Shown in pieces: positions 55,713 through 64,000 of a stretch of 64,000 bases of DNA. The notes beneath the pieces were generated by a model, which did no database searches, was not told the origin of the DNA, and saw nothing but the letters and a program-made list of their open reading frames with translations. The translations under genes were made by a program, and so were the position numbers. The stretch is from positions 2,547,001 through 2,611,000 of the forward strand of contig NW_026623008.1 in assembly GCF_023065955.2 (NCBI RefSeq), given 5' to 3'. Within the stretch, counting starts at the first letter, position 1. Each line of letters opens with the position of its first letter. This DNA is from Ursus arctos (Eukaryota > Chordata > Mammalia > Carnivora > Ursidae).

Positions 55713-56457
55713 CCGGAGAGAGCTCTAAGGGAGGCCCTGACCCCTGTACCTGAGGGATAGGGTATCTTTGTGAGCTTGGGGCTTCCCTCCTTCAGCAAGC
55801 CCCAACCTACCTGCAGGGCCCCAGCTTAGAGGTTGGGTGATGGGAATGAGGGGGAGGGGAAGGAGCCAAAAGGTTCTCTCCACTGAAGTCATGGGAGTCT
55901 GGACCCTCCCCTGCTCTCTGTGCTGTCGATCCCAAACATGAACACACCGGGTCATCCCCAGCCCCCCACCCCCACCCCAGAAGGTACGCTGATCATTGCA
56001 GAAACTTTGAATCCTGACCAAACACACTCGGAAGAACATTTTCCCTTCTTGAACTGGGCCCATCTGTTAGGGGTCCTGGTGAAGGCTCATTTCGGGGAAT
56101 TTCATTCTTGAGACCCCAGCATGCCTGTTTCTACCAGCTCCCTTCTCCCCAGATGAGTTCCCCGTGGTCTCTCAATCCACTGACTTCAGGCAGAGAATCC
56201 AGTGTGCGTGGGTTCGATCGTGGATCTTGAGAAAGTTTACTGCTCTGTCTCCCAGCCCCTTGGGCAGCCTCCCTGCAGACTGACTGGGATGACCTCCGAA
56301 AACCAGGAAAACCGAGAGAGGCTTGCCTGAGCCTGAGGGTTCGGTGTGGGGGGCAGGGGGATGCTGCAGAGGCCACCTCACCCGTGACTGAATTGCTTGG
56401 TGTCTGTCACACCCAAACACTGCCTCCAGACTCCCATGAGCCTTCACATCTTCCCAG
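55713..56457. other. Unique non-coding DNA
   Basis: No repeat recognised. Confidence 0.4.
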
Positions 56458-56543
56458 GTGGATGCCATGAACTTTACGGCCAAACCAGTTATCTGCTGGC
56501 AGCTGATGAAACTTCTGGTTTGGGGAGCCTCCCATTTACATGG
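56458..56543 (+). other. Exon-like segment with strong splice consensus (candidate)
   Basis: An 86-nt interval preceded by the acceptor GCCTTCACATCTTCCCAG (AG ends 56457) and followed by TGG|GTAAGT (GT at 56544-56545). Two of the three forward frames are open across it and one is closed by a TGA. The translation in the frame of the surrounding 137-codon ORF (56397-56810) has balanced composition but matches no family I know. No neighbouring exon was found, so this could be chance. Confidence 0.22.
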
Positions 56544-57362
56544 GTAAGTCCTCCAAGGTGTCAGGGAAATGAGATGCGGTTCACTCTTCCTCCCCCTCAT
56601 TCTCTGAGGCACCCAGTAGACTCCTTCCTTCCGGGAAGCCTCCTGGCCGCTGAGCCCAGCCTGAGCACCCCCTTCCGCACGCCCGCGCCAGAAAACACCT
56701 GCCTAAAAATAAGGGAAAGTGAATTAACTTGCCCTTGGGCTGGTCCTGCCATCTTGTCTCTGCGGGCAGCCCCGCCGTGGTACCTGATCTGGCCGTGTCC
56801 GAGTTTGTGACCAGCGCTGATTAGTGACCTGACCCTCGCTGTGTCCCTAGTGAAACATGTTAACCGACATTGGTCAACACGGTCAGGTTTTGGGGGACTT
56901 ACTTGAAGGGGCTCAGAATATGGAGCTCGGACCACTGTCCATCTTTAATAATCCAATCCCCATCCCTACTCCGCCTGTGTGTGTCTTCGTTTCCGGGATC
57001 TTCCCTCTGAGTAGGCCCATGACAGTCAGAAGGGAGCCCTCCTATTTTTTATTATCATCATTTTCTGCAGATGGACTGGACACTCGGTAAATGTTGACAA
57101 TGATGAATCGCTGGCCCCAGCGACGCCACAATCACATAATGATAGTCATTACACTACGGGCGTTTGACGGGCTGAGCAGCAGGAGCCAGGGTCCCAGATC
57201 GGCCAGAGAGAGACTCGGGTAGCCACTGAGACACAGCAGAGGGCCTAGGGCCCCCTGGTGCCGGCCTTGCCTGGGCTGTGGCCACATCTGAAGATGTCCT
57301 CCCCTCTCAGAGGTCAGGGCCAGGTGTGCAGGTGGGAACATGGCAGCTCAAGGTCACTGGGC
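56544..57362. other. Unique non-coding DNA
   Basis: No transposon recognised. 57040-57170 is AT-richer, with palindrome-like ACAATGATGA / ATAATGATAGTCATT words. Confidence 0.4.
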
Positions 57363-57776
57363 TGACGTCCTGGGGCTGCTATAACCCATCACCGCAAACT
57401 GGGGGGCTTCAAAGCAGGAATCTCTCTTCTCACGGTTCCAGAGGCCGGAAGTCCAACATCGAGGGGGGGCAGGGTTAGTTCACTCTGAGGCTCCGAGGGA
57501 CACTCTGTTCCAGGGCTCTCTCCCGGCTCAGGTGCTGCTGGTGTTCCGTTGGTTGCAGACCTATCACCAGGACCTCTGCTCTGTTGCCACGTGGCCACCT
57601 TCTCTGTACCTCGGTGTGGTTCCTTCCTTATACAGACACCAGTCATTGGGCCTAGGGACCACCTCCATCTAGTATGACCCCATCTTAACTGCATCTGCAA
57701 AGACCCATTTCCAAATAAGTCACATTTATAGGTTCTGAGTAGATGTGAATTTGGGGGTGCTGTTCAACCCAGTGCA
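57363..57776 (-). mobile_element. MaLR-type (MLT1-like) LTR, minus strand
   Basis: CTGGGGCTGCTATAACCCAT, CTTCTCACGGTTCCAGAGGC, TATACAGACACCAGTCATTG, CTAGTATGACCCCATCTTAA and CAAATAAGTCACATTTATAG are the full reverse-complement order. Confidence 0.85.
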
Positions 57777-58559
57777 GTTGTCGAGCCAAGATGGAAGCGC
57801 GGCCTATAGACGGCAGGCCTCCCTGCCGCTCACCCTGTCCCCGTGGCGCCTGCCCTGGCTAGATGAACGAGGGGCTTTGCTTCACTTCCCCCACACCGGG
57901 TGGACCTGGCTGAGGAAGGGCTCTGTGGCGGTCCTGCTCTCTTGCTCTCTATGGAGTCCTCTGGCTTTGGAGGAAGGATGGAAGGCACAATGTGCTTCCT
58001 ATCAAGTTGGCTGGGGAGCGTCGTCCTTGGAGAACTGCAGGCAAGACACAGAGCTGAGCCCAGAAAGCTGGGCCTCTTGGTGGGGAGGAGAAATACAGTG
58101 GGTAAACAAGAAAAAGAAGGCCAGCCAAGTCTGTCTAACAGGCGAGAAGATGTGGGCATTCCTTCTCCTGCTGATCATAAAACACTTCGTGGACATCAAG
58201 ACGCACAGGGCCACCCTGGGGCCATGTCTGCATCCAGTCCAAAGGTCCGAACCACAAAATGACCAAACACCCCTTTCCTGAGCGGGGTGAGTGACCGGGA
58301 CTGCTTGCCCATGACGGCTTGTACCTCCTCTGTTGTCAGATATCCAATCACGGAATTTCTCACACTTCTCAATAGCATCCGATCCAGAGCAAAGCCCAAA
58401 TCCCTCCCCCAACTCACCGGTTACAAGCCCAAATCTAGAATCTTTCTGACACTCTCTCCCTAAGATGCTCCGGGGCTCCCTTATTGCAGTGAGACAACAA
58501 ATATGCCGTGTGCACCCCTGGTGGCTTTGGTGGCAGTGTGCTAACCCAGCAAAATAATC
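57777..58559. other. Unique non-coding DNA
   Basis: No feature recognised. Opposing ORFs (178 and 136 codons) are unconvincing. Confidence 0.4.
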
Positions 58560-58692
58560 AGAGTTAGTGGTGTGGGCATTACTTTGTGCCAGGTGCTGAG
58601 CTAAGTACCTTTTCTTTATTATCTCATGTTACGCTCATGACGAACCTCAGAGCAGTTGCTGTAAGGTGGGAGCTGAGGCATAGAGGAGACGT
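58560..58692 (-). mobile_element. MIR SINE, minus strand
   Basis: CTTTGTGCCAGGTGCTGAGC, TATTATCTCATGTTACGCTC and GTGGGAGCTGAGGCATAGAG match reverse-complement MIR. Confidence 0.75.
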
Positions 58693-58864
58693 TTGTGGTT
58701 GTGCATATCTATACCTGTGCGTGTATTTTATCTGCACATGCTGTGTGTCCTGGTGCGTTTCTCTCTCTGTACCTGCACCCACATCCCGATCTGTCTACAT
58801 CATCTGTCTCTTTCTCTGCCCGTGCCTCTGGTGGAGATTTGTGTCTATGTGGGTACCTATATCT

Positions 58865-58978
58865 GAGTATTTTCAGTTTTATCAGCACTTACAGATGAGG
58901 AAACCAGGGTCCAAAAATGTCCCATGAGCCACCCAAGGCTCCCGCAGTCAGTGAGCTGTGCGTCCGGCACAAGCTCTG
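58865..58978 (-). mobile_element. MIR SINE fragment, minus strand
   Basis: CACTTACAGATGAGGAAACC, AGGGTCCAAAAATGTCCCAT and GCCACCCAAGGCTCCCGCAG match the MIR head side. With 58560-58692 it may be one MIR split by an unrelated 170-bp GT- and CT-rich insertion. Confidence 0.65.
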
Positions 58979-59034
58979 GGAGGGCTGCTACAGAGCACAG
59001 ACGATGTGCTCATGACTGTGTCCCGTGCCCAGAA

Positions 59035-59100
59035 CTGTGTCCGCACATAGTAGGTGTTCAAGAAATGTCTGATGAATGAGCGCATGAATGCATGAGAGAG
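59035..59100 (+). mobile_element. L2 LINE tail, plus strand
   Basis: GCACATAGTAGGTGTTCAAG and AAATGTCTGATGAATGAGCG match the L2 3' terminus. Confidence 0.65.
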
Positions 59101-59620
59101 TGTGCTGCTCTTGGGAGTATAAATTGTTACGACCCTTAGAAGAGTGATTTGGTAAAACAAAGTAACATGGAAAATATTCCTATTCGATAGCCCGTAACAT
59201 CCCCCCCGGGGGTACAACTGAGAGAACATTCACACACATGCACAGAGACACACAAAAGAATATTCACAATATGTTTTGGATACTGTGGCACCTGTGTTTG
59301 CTACTGTGGAGCGGAACGGGCCTGCACACCCGGGAATAAGGAGGAGTTTGGTTAAGTACACGATGGCACTTCTCACCGTAGGGTATCGTGTCGCAGCTAA
59401 AACCCATAAATTACACTGATATTTATCAACATGGACAGATCGCAAAGCTATACTATTAAAAAAAGGCAAGTTGCAAGAGGATTTGTATGATATTATGTTC
59501 TTTACATAAACTTACAAAGTTTTCCTAATAGTATCACGTTCACATGTGTATGTGCCTGTGTGTGCATGTGTGCATGTGCTTATATTCAGATATAATATTT
59601 ATTCATATATATTGAGAGAG
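59101..59620 (+). mobile_element. L1M LINE 3' region, plus strand
   Basis: TGGGAGTATAAATTGTTACG, AAGAATATTCACAATATG, GGAGTTTGGTTAAGTACACG, TATCGTGTCGCAGCTAAAAC and TATTATGTTCTTTACATAAA follow the sense L1M 3' UTR order. A TGTG/TATA-rich tract (59540-59610) follows. Inactive and 5' truncated. Confidence 0.8.
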
Positions 59621-60161
59621 AAAAAGAGATGCAGAAAGAGGACAGGGGTTGAGAAAAAGAAAAGGAAGGGAGAGAGAAAATACAAACATGGACAGAAGGA
59701 AACCCCCCAGCTCAGGGGGCGCGGAGGGCTGGGGCGCAGGAACCTTGGAGACCTCTGACTCCCTCTGCAACATAGTAATTTTTGAAAAGACCCAAAATAC
59801 ATCCAGTAAAACATGGACCTGCCTTACACACAGGGGGGAGGTGCACAAATGTCTGTTAGACGGATCTTTTTTTTTTTTTTTCATGTTTTGAGGCTTTTCC
59901 TAACTGAGAACACGCAAGAGAGGGGATGTTCTTGCAGGCGAAGGGTCTGCTCCTGCTTTGGTGGCCACAGGGGGCAGGGCAGGGCAGAGGGAGAGGAGGG
60001 GACAGGTGGTAGGGGGGCCACACAGGTACCTGGAGACTCAGTGTCGAGAATTCGTACTTTTACCTTCAGTGTAAGGGGAAGCCACTGAAGGTTTCTGAGC
60101 AGAGGGTAAAGGGGAAGATTTAAAGTCTGTTCTCCTCGCCATGTGGCGATCAAGTTATAGA
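59621..60161. other. Unique DNA with a poly-T tract
   Basis: Purine-rich 59615-59700, and a 15-bp T run (59867-59881) without a recognisable SINE body. The 60050-60140 segment resembles a G-rich dispersed repeat but is too short to name. Confidence 0.45.
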
Positions 60162-60575
60162 TGTATTCCTTTCCTGGGGCTGCTGTAACAGATTACCATG
60201 AAACAGGCAGGTTGAAACAGCAGAATTGTGTTCTCTGGCAATCAGAAGTCAAAGGTGTCTGCAGGGCTGCCCTCCCTGCGAAGGCTCTAGGGGGGACCCT
60301 TCCTTTCTCTTCCAGCTTCTGGTGGCTCCCAACATCCCTGGATTGCACACACGTCACCCCAGCCTCTGCCTCTGTGGTCACATGGTCGTTTTCCCTGTGT
60401 GTCTTCACGTGGCCTGATGAGGACCCCGGTCACTGGATTTAGGGTCCACCCTACTCCAGCATGACCTCACCTTAGCTGAACTAATTACATCGGGAATGAC
60501 CCTATTTGCAAATGAGGTCACATTGTGAGGTTTCAGGCAGACATAAATCTGGGGGGCTCTGTTCATCCCAGGACA
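60162..60575 (-). mobile_element. MaLR-type (MLT1-like) LTR, minus strand
   Basis: TTCCTGGGGCTGCTGTAACA (60171-60190), CTTCCAGCTTCTGGTGGCTC, CACATGGTCGTTTTCCCTGT, CTCCAGCATGACCTCACCTT and GAATGACCCTATTTGCAAAT are in reverse-complement order. It is the best preserved LTR of this type in the window. Confidence 0.88.
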
Positions 60576-62704
60576 CAAGGACCAGAGGGGAAGTGGGAGG
60601 TCATTCGTGTGGCCACGATGGTCTAGGAGTCTATGGTGGCTAAGAGCAGAGTGACGGCGGGGGCGGGGGAGGGGTTCCAGAGGTCTCGGGTGGTTGTGTG
60701 GTCAGGACTTGGACGCGAGGGGAGGGGGCGTCCAGGACGACTTGGAAGTGCTGATTGGACGGGCTGGGGCTGAGGCAGCCCCTGAGCTCAGCTCGCTGTT
60801 TGGCAGGGCCTCAGGGAAGACCCATCTGGGAGGCACGGGGAGCTGCAGGGTCTCTGGACCCCTCCCTCGGAGCTGCACCTCCCAGTGCAGCCAGCTCTCT
60901 GCTCAGTCTGAGGTCTGAGGGGGGCTCAGCGGCTTCTTTTTCCAGAACGTTTTTGTGGCAAGTGACCCAGAGCGAGGTGAAGCTGATTTCCCTGAGCTGG
61001 ACTGGAAAAGCGAGGTCTCTGTCAGCTGGCAGGGCTGGGAGTCACAATTAATCCCCGCCCCAGGATAGTTAGGGAAGTGGTGGGTTGGGGGGAGCCGGAA
61101 GACAGCGGCAAGGGCCTGGAAGTCAAGGCAGAAGTGACACGATGAGCAGCTCTTCCCAGGATGTGCAGGAAGAGCTGACGCCATGGAAGACATGACTCGT
61201 CCCTGGAGGGGCGGGGGTGGGGCATGGACGCTTGGCCGCGTCACCCTTCAGCCCAGAGAGACAGTGAGACAGTGCTGACTGTGAACGCAGGAGGGGGTCA
61301 CCCTGGCTGCCCACCCCGAGGGGCATCTTGTTGTTCTCGTCGCTCCCGAGAGGTGGGGTGGGTGCTCCCGGCTGCGGTCCATGCTCACGGGACTCTGGCT
61401 TGAGGCCAGAAAGGGGATGTGCTGAGTTGCCTGCGCGGGCATCTAGACATCCAGTGTGGCTGGATTTGGGATCCACACAAGGCTTCCCCGGGCAGGACCC
61501 TGTCATCTGGATGCAGGGACCCAGGCTGGGGGCTCCTCTGTGGTTTCTGGCCCATGGCTTCCCAGGATACCGCATTCGTCTCCGGGGTGGCCATGACGAA
61601 GGGCCCAACGGGGAGGCTCAGAGCAGCAGGACTCATTTCCGGAGTCAGAGATGGAGCGGTTGGCACAGCTGGTTCTTTCGATGGCGAAGAGGGAGAGCCT
61701 GTTCCAGACCCCTTTCCTAGCTTCTGCGTGGTGTGTGTGCGTGTGCTCCTGCGGTGTGTACGTGTGTGCACACGTGTGTGCACGGGCGTAGGAGTAAAGC
61801 TTCTCCCGCAGCGCCGGGGCTTTCGCGTCTCACCGCTGGCTGCACGCGGCTGACAGCGAGCACAGCCCGCCCTGCAGTCAGCATAGACATCAGCTGGAAG
61901 CTGGCACAGGGAGAGGGGAGGGCTCTGCTTTCGTCCATTTACTTGCTTTGGTGGCGAGGACGTTATGCAGCCAGGGTCTGCCGCGGAGCCTCCAGCAGGG
62001 CTGTGAAGACATGCAGTGCTGCCCCTGGGCCTGGGGCTCCTGCTCTCCCTGAAATGCCTCTGTGTTTGGAGCAGGCATGAAAGGAAGGCCAGCGAGGCAA
62101 TGCCTTTGCCTGCAGACCCGTGAGCACCCCACAGCGGTCCTGTGGGCCCCATGCGGGGCTGTGGTCATCGGCCCATGGAAAGGTGCCCCACACAAACCTC
62201 CCTTTCATGGGGATGGTACGAACGTTTTCTTGCATCTGACGTAACATAGTGGCAGATGTCATCTTGTTTGGGTTTTTTCCAGGCACTGGTGGGAGCAGAC
62301 AGAGCTCACTGCAAACCCTCCCCCTGCCCCATTACTGGTTCCTCGGGATTGAAAACCCATGAGCCAGGTGCAGGCTCGTGCCTGGACGTCTCCGTGGGCC
62401 GAGCTCACTCAGCAGGCCTGTGTTGCACACGCAGCCCGGGGAGGCAGGTGAAGCAGGCACTCAGACTCCACCACTGCTGGGGAAGACAGCACTGCCCACG
62501 AGGCCGACGCGAGAGGCAGCTCCCCTGGCCCTTCTGACGCCAGGCAATGACGTCACATCTCTGTACTCGATTTATTCCCTTTGAAACAGGATGACTACTT
62601 CCCCAGAGAAGGTACGAGATTCAAAGAGGGAGCAGATGTCCCATGCTCGGTGCAGTGTCTGATGCATATTGTACCCTATAAATGTTGGCTATTATTCCTA
62701 ATAG
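60576..62704. other. GC-rich unique DNA, about 2.1 kb
   Basis: No transposon recognised. It contains an alternating GT/CA-type tract at 61727-61790. The minus 255-codon frame (61385-62152) includes that tract and has no recognisable domain. Confidence 0.45.
61727..61790. repeat. Alternating purine-pyrimidine GTGTG/GTGCAC tract
   Basis: GTGTGTGTGCGTGTGCTCC followed by GTGTACGTGTGTGCACACGT and GTGTGCACGGGC. The mixed GT/GC alternation is of the kind known to favour left-handed (Z) DNA in vitro. Confidence 0.8.
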
Positions 62705-62825
62705 TTGGTATTTATCAAGACTGTGTTGTAAACCGGGCACTTAGTGAAGCATTTTACATTCATTCCATCACGTAATCCTCAGAGTGAATCTACAAGGTCC
62801 ATGCCGTTGTGTGTCCAGCCCGTGG
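62705..62825 (-). mobile_element. MIR SINE fragment, minus strand
   Basis: TTGTAAACCGGGCACTTAGT, GAAGCATTTTACATTCATTC and ATCACGTAATCCTCAGAGTG match reverse-complement MIR. Confidence 0.7.
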
Positions 62826-62994
62826 GCACATATTTAGTGAGAGGCCACGCTGGGGCCTCGATTTCCTCCTGTGATTTGCACCCCCAGGGCTTGCAAGCAT
62901 CACCCCCACATCACATCGTTTGATAACAATGTTATGAGCGCTGCAGGCGCTCTGTGAATGGCACCACAATGATAGCACGTGCAAGGCTCCGGGA

Positions 62995-63160
62995 CAGGAG
63001 CCTTCCAGCTGTTACCCCACATAACACTCTCAACCGCCCGACACCTTCCGGATGGAAAGGCCCAGGCTCAGCAAACTGCAGTGATGTCCTCAGTCCCAAA
63101 GCCAGAAAGTGGCAGAACTGGGGTTTGAACAGCCCTTGGTCTGAACCACACACAGCATTT
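62995..63160 (-). mobile_element. MIR SINE, minus strand
   Basis: CCCACATAACACTCTCAACC, GGAAAGGCCCAGGCTCAGCA, AAGCCAGAAAGTGGCAGAAC and TGGGGTTTGAACAGCCCTTG match reverse-complement MIR. Confidence 0.75.
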
Positions 63161-63670
63161 TCAATCTGCCCCTGCCGCCGTGTGTCCCGGGGCACAGCCG
63201 CAAGTCAGGAGGCCGGGCTGGTGGGGAGGAGGCAGGGAAGGAGCTCTGAGAGGCAGAGTCGGCTTAGAATGCATGGCGTGGCCCCTGCCAGTTCAGACAG
63301 ATGAAGAGAAGACCAGCTTCTTCAGTATCATTGCCATTTGAAGGTCTTGGCAAGGGGCACGTACAGGCTGTGCTGTGTTAGATTTAGAAATAAAATCTGA
63401 CCAGAAGGTGTGGAATCCTTCTGAAACGTCCTGAGCGGAATCGCTCTGTGAAGCAGCTTGCTCAGTAGAGAGTTGTGTCCGGGGTTTCATGAGGACAGGA
63501 ATCGTGTTCAGACAGGATGCGCCCCCGGGCAATGCACAGAGCAAGGGCACATGCAGGGGCCCATCCCTTCTCACTGCAGGCCACGAAGGGACTGGACTTT
63601 TAGGAGCTGATGGAGAAAACAACCACGTGGCCAGAGGCTGGTATGAGAGGATGTGGAGCCGACACAGTGC
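63161..63670. other. Unique non-coding DNA
   Basis: No feature recognised. Confidence 0.4.
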
Positions 63671-63793
63671 AGGTGCTCACCAGGTGTGAACTAGGAGCCC
63701 GTGGGCAGGTGCTCACCAGGTGTGAACTAGGAGCCCGTGGGCAGGTGCTCACCAGGTGTGAACTAGGAGCCCGTGGGCAGGTGCTCACCAGGT
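63671..63793. repeat. 36-bp tandem repeat, 3.4 copies
   Basis: Identical units begin at 63671, 63707 and 63743, each starting AGGTGCTCACCAGGTGTGAA and ending GCCCGTGGGC. A fourth partial copy (63779-63793) diverges after CACCAGGT. The period is 12 codons, so all frames stay regular. Confidence 0.98.
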
Positions 63794-64000
63794 ATGTAGT
63801 AAGATATGGACAAAGTCTGGGGACCTTCTCTCACACAGCAGAAGCTCCCATCTCTGAGAACTGGGAGGACCCCCAGCCCCTACCCCATGGGGGGCAGAGG
63901 GGCCCTCGCTGCTTGTCTCTCTGGGGTTGGGGGCCTGACCGGCACCATGGGGTGCTAGACTATCTGGGGACCATTTTCCCTTCATGATGGCTGGTTCTCG
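63794..64000. other. Unique non-coding DNA to window end
   Basis: No feature recognised. Confidence 0.4.

Noticed and set aside
59867..59881. Poly-T as the tail of a minus-strand SINE
   Set aside because: No SINE body or target duplication flanks the tract; treated as a plain homopolymer.
61385..62152. 255-codon minus-strand frame as a gene
   Set aside because: Crosses a GT repeat, has no recognisable motif, and overlaps several plus-strand frames; GC-rich stop-poor DNA explains it.

Overview
The window is nuclear DNA from a mammal, most likely a caniform carnivore of the bear or seal type. The key evidence is seven CAN-SINE (SINEC, tRNA-Lys derived) copies. Most still have target-site duplications. 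The younger ones carry a 5' body and pyrimidine block typical of bears and pinnipeds. Background repeats are the usual old mammalian set: MIR, L2, hAT-Charlie MITEs, MaLR and ERVL LTRs, and decayed L1M LINEs. No bacterial gene organisation, rRNA, tRNA gene or CRISPR array is present.

I recognise no known protein-coding gene. Nearly all reading frames are short. The long ones lie in low-complexity tandem repeats, which stay open in several frames on both strands, or in GC-rich unique DNA with no recognisable domain. The window therefore reads as intergenic or intronic DNA. Two segments (14842-14907 and 56458-56543) have good acceptor and donor signals and an open frame; they are the only exon-like candidates offered, at low confidence. 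A 307-codon open frame (11092-12015) is recorded without a function.

Layout. 1-8 kb: unique DNA with two SINEs, MIR and L2 fragments and LTR-like relics. 8.2-8.7 kb: first GAT-rich array. 9.1-9.6 kb: antisense L1 3' end, then a homeodomain-site-rich unique island near 10.1-10.2 kb. 11-12 kb: long unexplained ORF. 12.0-12.2 kb: DNA-transposon relic. 12.8-13.2 kb: ATCC/TTCC array. 13.2-18.3 kb: GC-rich unique DNA with a CpG-richer patch at 16.0-16.35 kb. 18.3-21.1 kb: dense repeats, including an L2 interrupted by a 33-bp triplication, a hAT MITE and a SINE, then a minus-strand LTR. 25.6-28.0 kb: a long antisense L1 split by two SINEs of different age and orientation. 28-45 kb: GC-rich unique DNA with scattered MIR, L2, MLT1 and MLT2 copies and several AT-richer islands. 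46.3-47.2 kb: large GAT array with a 291-bp higher-order duplication. 48.8-49.6 kb: abutting MLT2 and MLT1-like LTRs, the latter with a 41-bp tandem duplication. 53.5-54.0 kb: a very homogeneous 24-bp minisatellite. 54.8-55.7 kb: ERV-like relic. 57-60.6 kb: LTRs and a plus-strand L1. 63.67-63.79 kb: a 36-bp repeat carrying repeated E-box and T-box-like motifs.

The sequence shows no new protein system. The most distinctive content is the set of tandem repeats, several with a homogeneous core or higher-order structure, together with some non-repetitive islands that could be conserved regulatory elements. Repeat family names come from recognising consensus-like wording by eye, so family and boundary calls (about +/-20 bp) are weaker than the call that a repeat is present.
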